A DNA stretch of 64,000 nt from Oenanthe sinensis (Eukaryota > Streptophyta > Magnoliopsida > Apiales > Apiaceae): assembly GCA_028671895.1 (NCBI GenBank), contig CM053806.1:23261001-23325000 (forward strand). The letters run 5' to 3'. The stretch's first letter is position 1. Every line of letters starts with the position of its first letter. Under the pieces are notes generated by a model. The model did no database searches, was not told the DNA's origin, and was given only the letters and a program-made list of their open reading frames with translations. The translations under genes were made by a program, and so were the position numbers. Of the stretch, positions 28,665-40,730 are shown in pieces.

Positions 28665-30065
28665 TATTTGGTATCTACAATGATAAAAGCGCAAAATAAA
28701 CATTAGATTGTCTGAGTTATTTATTATGTTCAAATGATTATGATACATTCATAATATATCTCCCACTATTTCTATCAAATCAATAGCCCTTTCTATTTAT
28801 TTGGAAAGTATATCCCATAATTCTTTCTAGTGAGCCAAGATCTATATTTCGTCATGTCTCAAGTCAACCACTGGAAGTCCTTAAGAATGATTATTTAGGT
28901 AGACAACATTTGTCAATTATATCATATATAATTCTTGGATAGTTTGGTGAGCAACGATTGATCTTATCTATCTAATAGATTTTTAACCAAACTCTATGCT
29001 TCTAATTTCATAATGGTCGAATATAACCGTTTACTTTCACCTTATTATGACGACTCAGTTAAGTTTGACCCAATGATACAACGGCCGAATATAACCGTTT
29101 ATATTCGTCGCATCTCACCATGATAGATAGGAGTCCCCTGCCACTGACAGTCTTTCCCCTAATCGATCTAGGATTCGATGAGTGTTCATTCATTGGAAAG
29201 CATCCGATTAAAACTTAATATTTTGTTAAGGGGTTTATAAAATTTATGACGATCATGATCACATCATGAAGAGATCCTCAATTTTTCCTTGAACTAAATA
29301 TTTCAAATTGACATCTTAAATTGTTCATTTCCCAGATAGATGGAGGATACCAGTGGTCACACTTAAAACCCATCAGCCTTACGAATACGCATATCCGTTT
29401 TTGTTAGAAAATCCCAATAATAGATATCAAAATCCATATTCAATTCCATGTTTTAAAAATCCATATTTCATAAACACAAGAATCTCATGATCGTTTGTTA
29501 ATTTTAAAATCTTAAATCGTTACAGATTTTATCTTGTTTAGCATGGCAAGCATGGCATGGGTGACGTATCTAATAAATGCATACATCATTAATCTAATTA
29601 AAGCATGCATCTTCTACTCTACACATACATTCATACATCAATATGTAAAGTGCAGTATGTAAACGTGCTTGGTTATGGCCCCTTTCCTATGTGATCCTTT
29701 CGAGCTAATGAAAGGATCAAAGTCAATCTATGGTGGTAAAATATAAATACAATTACATGTCTTCATTCTTCTTGTATCCATGGGTGCTTGCTCCTCTTCT
29801 TGGATCATCCTTCAATCTTCAAGTACATTACATGGAATAATCGAATATAACCTATACTAATGTACTTACATAAGAAAACTCGAGTTACATTCGAGGTTAA
29901 ACAATTACAAGAATGAAGAAAACGACATGCAAGTCGTATTTATAAAACCAAAACTAAAAACCATTAATCTAGGGGTCCAAAGGCCATAACCAGCACCATG
30001 CTCAAGTACACAACAAAAATAATGCGGGGGTCCGGGGGCGGCAGCCCCAGGCTGGGGTCGAGCTG
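28665..30065 (-). other. Leader (5' UTR) of element C, truncated
   Basis: About 1.4 kb without ORFs. The word GAATATAACCGTTTA occurs at 29019-29033 and 29087-29101; the second copy is part of an inverted repeat GAATATAA/TTATATTC (29087-29106) that includes a MYB-type AACGG core on the minus strand. A GC-rich segment at 30024-30059 can fold (GGGGC/GCCCC) and lies next to the rearrangement breakpoint. No PBS is present, so the 5' end has been lost. Confidence 0.65.
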
Positions 30066-30866
30066 ACGCTTGAACATACAAATGAACTTCTTTCAGTGAG
30101 AATAACTCCAAGACTGCAGTTGTGTTCTTTAACCTTTGTCTTTATCCTTCTAGATTCCTATGCTTCGAACACTGTCTATCTTCAATCAATGCCTTTACAC
30201 TAAAATCTTCTAGTGGCACTTCTATACTGAATCTTCAACACTTCTGAAACCCTGAAAGTCTTCAACCATTATTCTTCAATGAGGCATGAACATATTAATG
30301 AACTTCTCTCAATGACCTGTAGTAGACTTCAAAACTTCTTCTAATGTCTTGATTCACTGTATCTGCCTTGTCTTCATTTCTTCCTGATTTCTGTGTAGGC
30401 GTAGTATTATTTACTTGTCATGTTCTAGTGTTGAGTTATCACGATTACTATTCATACAGCTTCGTAATCTCACCAATAATAGTAATGCAAAATGTACTCC
30501 AATTAGAGCAAACCATCCCACCAAAACATGTTATTAACCATTTAGTTGACAAGAACAAAAACAAGATTTTCTCTTCTTCTGGTAAAAAATTACAATCAAG
30601 ATCATCGGAATCAGCATATACATTGCCGAAGATTCCCAGACACTCTCTGCCGTTTAAATTATTTCAACCACTTTCTGATGTTTCTTCTTCTCTCAGGTAC
30701 CAAATGGGCTCTTCCTTCTCATACTAAAAATTCAAACTGTGTATCTCATTATACCATTAATCCACTTCAATCTTATGTTGCTTTGCCCCATATCACTTTT
30801 GACCCTAACAAATTATTTCTCTTCCTGTTTTTACTATTTTAAGTCTCTCGGCGCCCTCCCTCTTTT
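30066..30866. repeat. Second copy of the left flank of element C
   Basis: Repeats 22330-23130 at a constant offset of 7736 bp with about six differences in 800 bp by eye. It includes part of the B LTR (to about 30476) and the exon-like segment (30477-30866). At the left junction only a few bases (ACGCTTGAA) are shared with the source. Confidence 0.9.
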
Positions 30867-32424
30867 TGTTGGGTTCCGAGGCATAAAACGCAGCGGATTA
30901 AACGTAAATATAACGAAAAAAATTTGGAACCCTAACGCAGGATCATGTATAATCATGGACTGATTATGGTGAAACGGAATCATACCTTTGTTTGGTCTTG
31001 ACTTTCACGAACTCAACGGAGATCCTAGCTTTCACGACTTGTGTCTTCCTCTCGAAAATATCTCTATGGTATCCACACGAGCACCTTCAAGAACGTCTCA
31101 CGATCTTGATTACGGAATGGATGTACTAGCCTCCTTTGATGATTTCGAATTTGTCTCTGCCTTTTCTATGTGGCTGCTCTTCTAGGGTTTTCTTATCAAA
31201 ACGTTAACCCTTATTAACCCTACATTATCTATTTATAATGGTTGGTTAATAGGCCCATAATAGCAACACATAACAGCAAAGCCTAACCCATGTAGGTTTA
31301 GGATTAAATAATAAAACCGAATTTTATTATTTAATTAATAACTAAGTCACACTTAATTATTAATGGCAGAATTCAAATTCGAATTTATATTATTTCAATT
31401 AATTAAGTCTCACTTAATTAATATAATAAAATTCAAATAATCATCAATTAATTTAAATCTATAATTTAAATTCATTATTTCTTTAAGTACTCTATGTGTG
31501 TGACCTTATAGGCTATTATTTAATTAACAATAATTTTATTCTCCAATAAAATTATAAACAATGAGCGGTATCTAGTAATACATCATTGCTACCCAATTAA
31601 ATAATAATTAAATCGTGATTCGATAAAACCTTTCGTGATTAATGTTTCCGTGTAATATAATTCCTTCAACCATATATATTATAGATTAAACTCGAGGCAT
31701 GTATTTAGTCATCCTCTTCAACATTTAATCCGGGTTTACTTGATCCATGAGTAGACTATGAAAACAAATCATTATTTGAGCACGGCCATGCATTTTATAG
31801 TCTCACTCAATCAAGAGGCCAATAATATCTCTCCTAATTATAGGAGGGTTAAATCCTTTATCTATCATTCATATTTCTCATACGACTCATGATATACCCG
31901 ATGTCCACTTTTATCATTACCCGGTCAAAGGTAACTTTTAATGTAGTCAAAGTATATTAATTCTCGTATAGAAATATAATGATCTCAAGTCAGAGGATCA
32001 TTACACCATTATCACTGTGAGTCTTTCTTATGACTTTATTAAACATGAAGAATCTCACTGTGGGTCTGTCCAGTACCATGTACTCCTGCATGTACCTATG
32101 TGTTGACTTTAGTATCCCCATACTTATAACCAGTGAGATGTGGTTATCTGTCAAACAACATACTAGTCTATTTATGTATTATTATTGTCCTATAATAATA
32201 ATACTCGACTAGGGACATTTAAGAATATGATATATTATATAATCTCAAAACTCAAGTCATGTACTAAACTATACAATGTGTATCATGATTCTAAGGACAT
32301 TTATTATGCTAACAAATATATCGCAGTAATTAAAATCATAATAAATACGTTTATTGAATAATCAATTGACATAAAGGTTTATCAAAATAAACATTGTATT
32401 GCCTCTAGGGCACCTACACCAACA
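30867..32424 (-). repeat. Element C distal LTR (solo-LTR-like copy)
   Basis: 1558 bp, about 98-99% like 23131-24684 by eye. Its left neighbour is duplicated flank, not a PBS, so it looks like a solo LTR joined to the truncated element. Its right neighbour is the target duplication CTTTT. Confidence 0.92.
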
Positions 32425-32429
32425 CTTTT
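32425..32429. other. Target site duplication of element C (right copy)
   Basis: CTTTT, identical to 23126-23130. Confidence 0.8.
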
Positions 32430-33773
32430 TGTCTAACTCACTTCCTTTTTTCTCTTAGAATTATGTATAATTACAATAAAGATAAATAATACACCTATTG
32501 ATTATAAAGGAGAATTTGAGAATTATCTCTTTGCTACTTTCATTTATTTTTTTCGGGGTAAAAAAGGAAGTTTTAGTTGAATTAAACTAAATGCTTTTTA
32601 GTTGTTAATATTATTCTTGTTTTGTTTGGTTAAGTTTTTTTTTAGTATTGTACAGTTTTCCAATACAGAGAACTCATTTATAACTTTCACTACAAATAAT
32701 TCTCATTAAAATAAATACACTCATATTAATCCTCAAAAGTTGAAAGCTGCTATTGCAGGATTTTCACAAATTAGGTGTCAGCAGTAGTCTGTTTGATACT
32801 TATTGTAATATAATTTATTTGAAATGGTTTTCTTTCAAAGTACTTTAAATGCTTAAGTAGCTTTTCTAGATTTCAATTTCTAAGAAAAAAATGTTGAATT
32901 ATTTATTTTAATATTTTTGAAATTACATTATAATTGTAAAGTTATAATATAAATAAAATTTAAAATAAATATTATATGTAAATCAACATGCCCAATATAC
33001 TTGTCAATGTAACTCTTTGGATTTGTTTTGAATTTTAATTTTTAAAGAAATATTATTAAAAATATTTTTTAAATATTTTTAACTATTTTATCCTTATTAA
33101 AATCATAGTATTTATAAAAAATTAAAAAAATATCTTTTCCATACAATTTGGATTTGGTATTACGAGACTTAACATCCATGATCCATGCAGAGTTGTGATA
33201 GTTTTTTTTATCATTTTTATATTCATATTCATATGACTTTAGCGCAAACTTGATTATGTACCGTCAACATGTTAGATTTATTGTGTTTTCGGTGATTATT
33301 GTTTATTACATATTTTTTTCATCAAAAATGAATGATCAAACTAAAATAATGCATGTTTGAAAATTTTAATACTATGACTTTTTCTCTTGTGTACAGTCAT
33401 AATAGATTGAACAATATTATTAAAAAAGGGAAATACTTTAAATAAAAATTGTAATTAGTTGAGGCTAAAATGATATATTATACACATATAAATGTTAATT
33501 ACAAAATAATTAATGTATATTAATAAACATGAGATATGATATGGAATAATCAAGGAGACAAATATTAATTGCAAAACAATTAATATACATTGATAATATG
33601 TGATATTAATATGTAATTATAAAATAGGGGTTAAATGGTCATTTCATATAATTAACTTATAATATATACATTGACAAAAAAACATATAATATATATTTAT
33701 TAGATATGTGTTAAATTGTTATTTCATACTATTAAATTTGATCATGTTGCGCTATTATATAATAGATATTCAC
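32430..33773. other. AT-rich intergenic sequence
   Basis: No ORF, repeat array or RNA gene is visible. It is probably the original intergenic DNA into which B, C and E inserted. The start (to about 32460) has the possible splice acceptor mentioned for 22741-23130. Confidence 0.5.
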
Positions 33774-33778
33774 AATTA

Positions 33779-34011
33779 GGGTAACAATCAGGTGAAAACT
33801 TTTTAACGTGAGAACCGTGAAATTTTTTATTAAAATTTGTAGAACCATGATAAAAAATGCAAAATAAATGTTTAGATTAACTTTTTATTATAGTTTTACA
33901 AATAAAATTATGGTTCTACACTATTTTCTTCGTTTTTTATTATGTTTCTACAGAATTTAGTAAATATTTTCACGGTTCTCACACTAAAAAGTTTACAGTG
34001 GAGTGTTACCC
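33779..34011. mobile_element. MITE-like inverted-repeat element
   Basis: A 233-bp element running from GGGTAACA to TGTTACCC, with long imperfect terminal inverted repeats (arms roughly 95 bp, including TGAGAACCGTGAAA and TTTCACGGTTCTCAC, with CTTTTTA/TAAAAAG inside). It is flanked by direct AATTA (33774-33778 and 34012-34016). There is no ORF, so it is non-autonomous. The 5-bp duplication does not identify a superfamily. Confidence 0.75.
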
Positions 34012-34199
34012 AATTAATTATATATTATAAAAACTATTGGACCAAATCAAGCATTCTCTATGTAATTGTTTGTCTTGTTATAACATATTTTGTACTTCTG
34101 TATTAAGTTAGTGACTTAGATAATTCAATGTATTATTGCAGTTAGAAGTGTGATCAAATTGTATTTCCAAGTTATAATTTAAAGTCAAAGAATAAAGTC

Positions 34200-35270
34200 T
34201 GTTAGAAGATTCAAGTTGAATCATACAACTAGACAAAGAAGGCTACTTGAAGAATAATTAATGCAGTCTGAAAATTCTTCTAAGGCAAACAGTTCATTCG
34301 AGAAGTCACTACATTCGAGAAGTCACAAATATGCAACTGGTCGAGAAGTCTCAAAACACTCATTGGCTCTGTATTCGATCGAGAAGTGTTCATTCGAGAA
34401 GTCAAGGAACTAAAGCCAATCGAGTAGTGTGAAAATGTCATACATTCAAGAAGTCCAGAATAACCAATCGAGAAGTCACAACATATAACTGATTGAGAAG
34501 TCACAACAAGTAACTGATCGAGAAGTCACAACAAGTAACTGATAGAGAAGTCACAACAAACAACTGATCGAGAAGTGACATCAAATAACTGATCGAGAAG
34601 TCTCAGCATGAACCTATTCGAGAAGTCAATCCTCATGACTTCTCGAAGAAAATTCATCAGAGTATTCGACTGCTTCAAAGAGCTAGTTTCAAGGAAAATT
34701 ACAGAAGAACAAGACAAATAATTTGAAGCTCTGTCATTATAGGGTCAGTCAAACCTGTGATGATGGAGACAAGTCTACAATGGAGCTTGGAAAATACATA
34801 AGACAAATGACAAAAGAGATAAGTTTGAAAACAACAGACTGTCAACAGAATGTGTTAGCTAGAAATAGATAGTAGTCAAATGTAAAGTTATTTTTGTATA
34901 TTTCTAGTTTTAGCTTAACTGACTAGTGATAGCATGTGCCAAAAGACATGTTGTCTATATAGCTTATGCACTGTCTCATTAGTTAGTAGTCTTTGAAATT
35001 ATCAAGTGTATTCATACATTGTATCTTCTAAAAACAAGAAGCTGAAATTCACACTGAATTTCAGATTGTAGAAAAGTTCAATTCTAATACAAATTAGATT
35101 GAAAATTATATTCAGTGTTTATTTTATTTTCTGCATTATGCTTCTGTAAACACTTGAATTGTTAAAGGTACATACACTAAACAAACAGTTCACCAAAAGC
35201 AAAGTCCATAAAAATTTGAAGTATACATTCACCCCCGTCTGTAAACTTCTGTTAACTCTAATTCCTAACA
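34200..35270 (+). repeat. Element E 5' LTR
   Basis: 1071 bp from TGTTAGAAGATTC to AATTCCTAACA, followed after 2 nt by a PBS. It holds a tandem-like array of TCGAGAAGT (34298-34626), a TATA-like TATATAG (about 34956), and the hairpin GAAGTATACA (35218-35227)/TGTAAACTTC (35240-35249; 9 of 10 pairs) around TTCACCCCCGTC. The 3' LTR of E is beyond the right edge. Confidence 0.85.
34298..34626 (+). repeat. TCGAGAAGT word array in E U3
   Basis: Ten exact copies and four one-base variants of TCGAGAAGT, most followed by CAC or CAA. Spacing varies from about 15 to 40 bp; the unit in the denser part is 24-26 bp. Confidence 0.85.
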
Positions 35271-35272
35271 AG

Positions 35273-35284
35273 TGGTATTAGAGC
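35273..35284 (+). other. Primer binding site of element E
   Basis: TGGTATTAGAGC, one mismatch from the initiator-Met consensus. Confidence 0.75.
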
Positions 35285-35319
35285 CAGGCTGTTAACATAC
35301 ATACAGTTTGAAGATCAAA

Positions 35320-37750
35320 ATGAGTTCTCAGAAACTGAGCAGTATAAAGATTCCTCCTTTTGACAGAGAAAACTATAACTTATGGAAATGAATGGCCCCT
35401 TTATGCCAGTAACACTGGTTCTCGAAACTACCAGTGGCTCTGAGGTAATTCCTGCAACATGGATACCCAAAGATCCATCTCAGTACATAGACATAGAGAA
35501 AGAGAAGTTGTCACTTGAAAATAGTCTAATGCTCATACTAATAGAATATCTAGACATTGTTATGTACAATAATATTGTCAATTGCACATCTGCAAAACAT
35601 ATATGGGAGATCATAGAGATTCTGTGTGAAGGAACTGAAGAGGTAAGGGACAACCAAAGACAACTTCTTGTATCACAGTATGAGGCTTTCATGTCAAAAC
35701 CAAATGAAGGCATAACTGAAATGTTTGAAAAATTCAACAAACTCATCAATGACCTTCAACTCCATGAAAAGTACTATGAAACAAAGGAGAAGAATATGAA
35801 GTTCTTGTTGACTCTCTCAGAATATTTGGAGCATAAAATCTCTGCAATTAGAGAAGGGAGTGATCTAACAAAACTTCCACTTGAAACCCTCTATGGAATT
35901 TTAAAGATATATGAACTGGAGTTCTATCAAAAGAAGACCATTTTAGCAAATAGAGGAAAGATGTAAATGTTTCAAATGCCTAGGTTGCAAATGAACTAAC
36001 AAGAACTGAGAAGATTGGTACAAGTAAGAAATTGAGATTGAAGAACTTGAAGAGCAGGAACAAAAAGAAAGGGACTGTGTCAAGAGTGAATCAGGTGAAG
36101 AAGATTTCTACACCATTGAAGAACTTGAAGGAATGGACAATAAGACCATGGCCTTCATGGCAAAGAAATTTGGAAACTTAAGATTCAAGAAAAACAAAAG
36201 TTTTAAACCAAAACCAAATTTCAAATCTTCAAGCAAAGGAAAGACTCATACAAGAAGTAATACCAATGGAGGGTAGAAAACTGGAACAGTTGATAGATCT
36301 AAAATAAGATGTTATAACTACAATGAGCTTAGACACTTTGCAATAGAATGTAGAAAACCTAAAGCAATCAAGAAGGACAAAGATTACTTGGAACTGGAAG
36401 CCAAGTATGAGGCCCTCCTCAAAAATCAGATAGGAAAGGCCTACATAGTTGAAGGAAAATGATGGGATGATACAGATGAAGATGAGGAAGAGGAATATGG
36501 GAATCTGGCATTCATGACTAGCTCACATGATGGAGCATCATTCTCAAACACTCAGGTACCCTCATTAATCTCACTTGACATGTCAAATTCTCAGTATAAG
36601 AAAACTATTAAAGAATTGAGCATTTAAATGTTTAATATTCATACCAGTATGATTGTTGCATATGAGGAAATTGCTAAGTTGCTAAAAGCTAATGATGAAC
36701 TAATTGCTAAGAATGAAACCTTAGAATTGTCTTTGATGACTCTGGAAAACTTGAAACAAGAGAATGAGTATCTCAAGAACAAAGTTATTTGATTTGAGTA
36801 AATTGGAAAAAAAATTAAAGAACAAATTTCTGAGAATGAATTGAAAATAAAATCTTATCAAAACTCATCTACTATTGTTCAAGAATTCCATGAGAAGAAT
36901 CATGAAAATTTTAGGATTTGGATTGGTTTTGATTATGACACTCTTAAGAAAAAGAAATCTGTTTTAACAAAAGACAAGAAAACTGAAACTCTTGGACATC
37001 CTCACATTTTGAAAAATGTTAAGGCACCAATTTTTAAGAAAACAACTGTTGAACTTGATGAAGTCAGTATGGTCATCAAACAATAGTTGAATAATGAGGA
37101 TGAAATAATAACTAAGAGTGATGTGCCTTCTGTTGAAGTAGAAGAACCAGTAGTCAAGGCCAAGTCCATCCATGTTAAAATAGAATCAAAACAAAATGTC
37201 TAGAAAAATGACATCATGCATGCTAAAAAGAAAAAGGCAAATAGAAATGGCAAGGTAGGCATTAACAAATACAATAACTATACACCTGTTCACAATGCTC
37301 CCGGAAAGATTTGTAAAAATTGTGGATCAACAAATCACCCTACACATGTGTGCAAGAAATCTATGGTTAATAATGCTGAATTTGCATGTGGATATGTGAA
37401 ATCATTGATGAAGGATAATCATAAATTCTGTGACAAATTTGATTGTATGCCATGTAACATGAATATCATAAACACTTTCTTTAGGCTTAGAAAACAGTTT
37501 GTAATGCATAAGTCGGAATTTAAACATCAACACCTCTAGGCCTAAGACTGCTAGTCCTGTTAAACAAAGAAAACACTTCATATCACCTAAACATGCATCT
37601 AGCTCTAGAAGTACTAATCAGCTAAAAATCAAAAATCAGAAAAATGAAAGTGTGCATGATCAAGTGACTAAGAGTGTTAAGAACATGAATGATATTCATG
37701 TGACTAAGCTTAAAGGACCCAACCTTTTTTGGGTACCAAAGAAAACTTGA
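35320..37750 (+). pseudogene. gag: Element E gag remnant
   Basis: Starts MSSQKLSSIKIPPFDRENYNLWK, then loses frame. Relative to D, a short segment is missing before NGPFMPVTLV at about 35390. The capsid region to YELEFYQKK (about 35930) is open. The first zinc knuckle is damaged (CYNYNELRHFAIEC near 36310, second Cys now Tyr). The second is intact (CKNCGSTNHPTHVC near 37315). Stops occur at about 35963, 36792, 37084 and 37201. Ends at TGA 37748-37750 before the acceptor-like TTTGTTTGTGTTTGCAG and the pol frame. No N-myristoylation-type start, unlike D. Confidence 0.85.
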
Positions 37751-37792
37751 TTTGTTTGTGTTTGCAGGGCATAGGTAAAAAGGTGGTCATGT

Positions 37793-37797
37793 GGATC
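37793..37797. other. Target site duplication of D' (left copy)
   Basis: GGATC, repeated at 63053-63057. Confidence 0.9.
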
Positions 37798-38392
37798 TGT
37801 TAGGAATCTACATGTAATTTGATGATAACATTTATCTTAGAATCATATAAATTTTATTTTATGTAACTGATCAATTGATATGAAAATTTATAAATATCAA
37901 TTGATCAGGAAACCATTTATCAGTTGAAATGTTTATATGAGTCAACTGATAATTTGGATTGTAGCATAAGTGTACTTAGTCTATTTCAATCGATAAGGTG
38001 TAAATCAATTGATATTATTCTTATCAATTGATGTTAGAATCGATTGATATAGATCATCAATTGATGTGTAAATTAAACTATCAAATTGTAATTATTTGAA
38101 GACAGAAAATTGCACAAGTGAAGGATGGTCAATTGATATTGAAGCCTCAATGGATGAGAGATCAATCGAAGAAGCCAAGTCAGGAATTGAAGACCATCAA
38201 CCGATGTGAAGACCCATCGATTGATATATATCGATTGATATCATTTATCAGTCGATAAGTCATTCCATATCAATCGATGGATGTAAAGATCAATCGAAGA
38301 AGAACATCAGTTGCTGGATTAAAGGATGAATCAATTGATATGCTTAACATCAAATTATCAATTGATTGTGACAACACAGAGAGTTTATCAGA
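37798..38392 (+). repeat. D' 5' LTR, left part
   Basis: U3 of the D-family LTR with the TCRRYYGA cluster. It breaks off at about 38392 where B' begins and resumes at 46892. No clean 5-bp duplication flanks B': left neighbour TCAGA, right GTTGT, with ATCAGTTGT in the undisturbed 3' LTR. Confidence 0.88.
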
Positions 38393-40190
38393 TGTTGAAA
38401 GGCTGTATGTATAGACCTATATGTAACATAGGGTTATAACTCAACACAAGAACATGATGTGTAAATAATATGAAGTTATCACCGGAATCAGGAAGACATG
38501 AAGACTTGGTAAAGACAAAGGATAAAGAAGAAATCTACAGACTTGAAGCATTAGCTCACTGGAAGAAGTTCATTAATATGTTCATGCCTCAGTGAAGAAT
38601 AAAGGTTGAAGTATTCAAGGATGTGGAGGCAGTGAAGCAGTTGTCAAAGTACCAGAAAGATTCTAGTGATCCAAATCTGCAAATTAGTCAAGCAATGAAT
38701 TGCAGAGCTCAAGTACAGGAATCGAGAAGATAGAATATACGGCAAATACAAAGAATCAAAATATTAGATGGAATCTTGGAGTCTACTATAGATTGCTGGA
38801 GGAAGTTCATTCATAAGTTCAGACTTCAGTGAAGGATAAAGTTCGAAGATGTTCAGGGTTTCAGATATGTTTATGGTTCAGCATAAGTGCCAGAGGATTC
38901 CAATGTATTTACAATCGAAGCACTTCTAATCATCAAGGAACAAAGTCAATTGTATTGTAAAGAAGACGTGAAGATCAAGATCGTGTTAGTCGTTTGTGAA
39001 CCAGACCAGTTGCACCAAACGCCAACACAAAAGAGATTGAGAATTGCATCATTGATTCAAAAGAATTGGCTGTATGATTAAATTAGTAAGAAGTGAAGTG
39101 GTATGTGACTAAGCCCAGAATAAATCAAGGTTGAATTAATAAGAAAATATTTATTTGACTTGGTTGCAGTGGAAGAAATTATATTAAGGGCTTAACAGGT
39201 TCGAAATTGGCTAAGTAAAGAGACTACAGAAGTCAACTTGGTCAAGCTATTTTGTCTCATTCACCAATGGTTAACAAGTATTTTTGTCTTATTCACCTAT
39301 GGTTATTAACCATCGGGTGAGATAAACAAATGAACAAAGAATTGGTGAAATGAAAGGGCTTATTTTGTCTTATATGTCGATAGTTATTAACTATCAGGAA
39401 AGACTTCAAACCCACCAACCCACTTGCCGATGGTTACTAATGTTTGAAGTAATTGATTTTATTTCAGGAATTGTTTTAAGTCTCCGATGGTTATTCTACA
39501 GACTCATCGATACTTAAACAATTAATCAGTAAATTGTTCCCGATACTTATGAAGAAAAAGAAGTGAAGCAGCAACTAGTTTACTTGGTCCTAAATGAGCC
39601 ACGTATCCTTGGATGAAAAAGTCTACACATATATTGAAGCACAGCCATTCATTTGGAGAAGTCTTCAATAACACAACAAAAATATCCAGAGAGAGAGAAG
39701 GCTAAGCCGGAGAGGAGAGAATACCGGAAAAATCTATACCTCTTCACCGGAGATGTATTAGTGGCCGGTCCCTTAACGGAAAATGTTCAAGGCCACTATA
39801 TATCACTTTCTACAGTCTTAGTTTCCTTTGTACTGATATAGAAATACTTGTATAGGAAATTGAGAGTTATATTTTTGTTAAGCAGCGAAGAACTTGTTCT
39901 TCGGACCGGATTTGTTAGCCGGGTGTAGCAACCTCAGGGTTTATATTTATCAAATGATATATTCCCCGAATCTTGTGTTGTTTATTTTACAGCTAATTTT
40001 CTAGAACCGAACTGATTAATCCTAAACACAAAAAATTAGTAAGCAGCTCCGTAAATACTATTCACCTCAAGAACACGAGCCCACTAACCGAAATCTAAAT
40101 TATTTATCCGCAAAAGATTCGAAAGAATTTTTTAATTTAGTGAGTATCGTATTCAACCCCCCCCTTCTAAGATACTTCCGGGGCCTAACA
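38393..40190 (+). repeat. B' 5' LTR
   Basis: About 1.8 kb, starting near TGTTGAAAGG (boundary uncertain by about 10 bp) and ending GGGGCCTAACA. Words of the type CGATGGTTA/TTAACCATCGG and GATAGTTATTAACTATC recur between 39250 and 39540. TATA-like CTATATATC near 39797. Hairpin AGTATCGTA/TAAGATACT (40143-40151 and 40168-40176; 8 of 9 pairs) with a C8 loop. Confidence 0.85.
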
Positions 40191-40192
40191 AT

Positions 40193-40204
40193 TGGTATCA
40201 GAGA
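40193..40204 (+). other. Primer binding site of B'
   Basis: TGGTATCAGAGA; the first 11 bases match the initiator-Met consensus. Confidence 0.75.
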
Positions 40205-40289
40205 TTGCTGATTGATATACAAATCAGGATCCGTAACTCAGTGAAGCTCAGGGTGTCGAAGCTGGTTGGACTCAGACTGTTTAGAGGCC

Positions 40290-40730
40290 TTATTAAATAA
40301 GTTTAATTATAAACTTTTAATAAGATTATTTTATAAACTCTTATATAATTTATTTTATAAACTTTTATAAATTTATATTATAAATTTTAATTAGTTTATT
40401 TTATAAACTTAATATTAAATTTATTTTATAAACTTTTATAAAATTTATTTTATAAAGTTTTATTAGTTTATATAATAAATTTTAATCAGTTTATTTTTTA
40501 AATTTAGTATTAAATTTATTTTAGAAACTTTTATAAAATTTATTTTATAAACTTTTATTAGTTTATATTATAAATTTTAATTAGTTTATTTTATAAACTT
40601 ATTATTAAATTTATTTTATAAACTTTTATAAAATTTATTTTATGAACTTTTATTAGTTTATGTTATAAATTTTAATTAGTTTATTTTATAAATTTAAACA
40701 AAGTTTATGTTTTAAATTTATTAGGTGGCC
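40290..40730. repeat. AT-rich tandem repeat after the B' PBS
   Basis: About four copies of a ~95-bp monomer built on TTTATTTTATAAACTTTTAT. It corresponds in reverse orientation to 20640-21000 in element B, so it belongs to the family leader. Confidence 0.75.

Larger units (their letters stand above)
23131..32424 (-). mobile_element. Element C: copia retrotransposon with rearranged 5' end
   Basis: Minus-strand element: LTR, polypurine tract, gag-pol, and a leader of more than 1.3 kb. Instead of PBS and 5' LTR, the leader breaks at about 30066 into a second copy of the left flank (30066-30866) plus an LTR (30867-32424), then the right CTTTT duplication. The lineage is not SIRE; the Gag and protease resemble the Tork/TAR/Bianca side of copia, which I cannot resolve further. 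Confidence 0.88.

Noticed and set aside
30024..30060. CpG-island-like promoter
   Set aside because: Only about 40 bp of GC-rich sequence inside the transcribed leader of element C; no core promoter elements near it.
34298..34626. CRISPR-like array in the E LTR
   Set aside because: The repeat is only about 9 bp with irregular spacing inside a plant LTR; no CRISPR features.
38700..39841. ORFs repeated at 38887/45574 and 39653/46353 as conserved small genes
   Set aside because: They are the two LTRs of B'; the conservation is explained by LTR identity.
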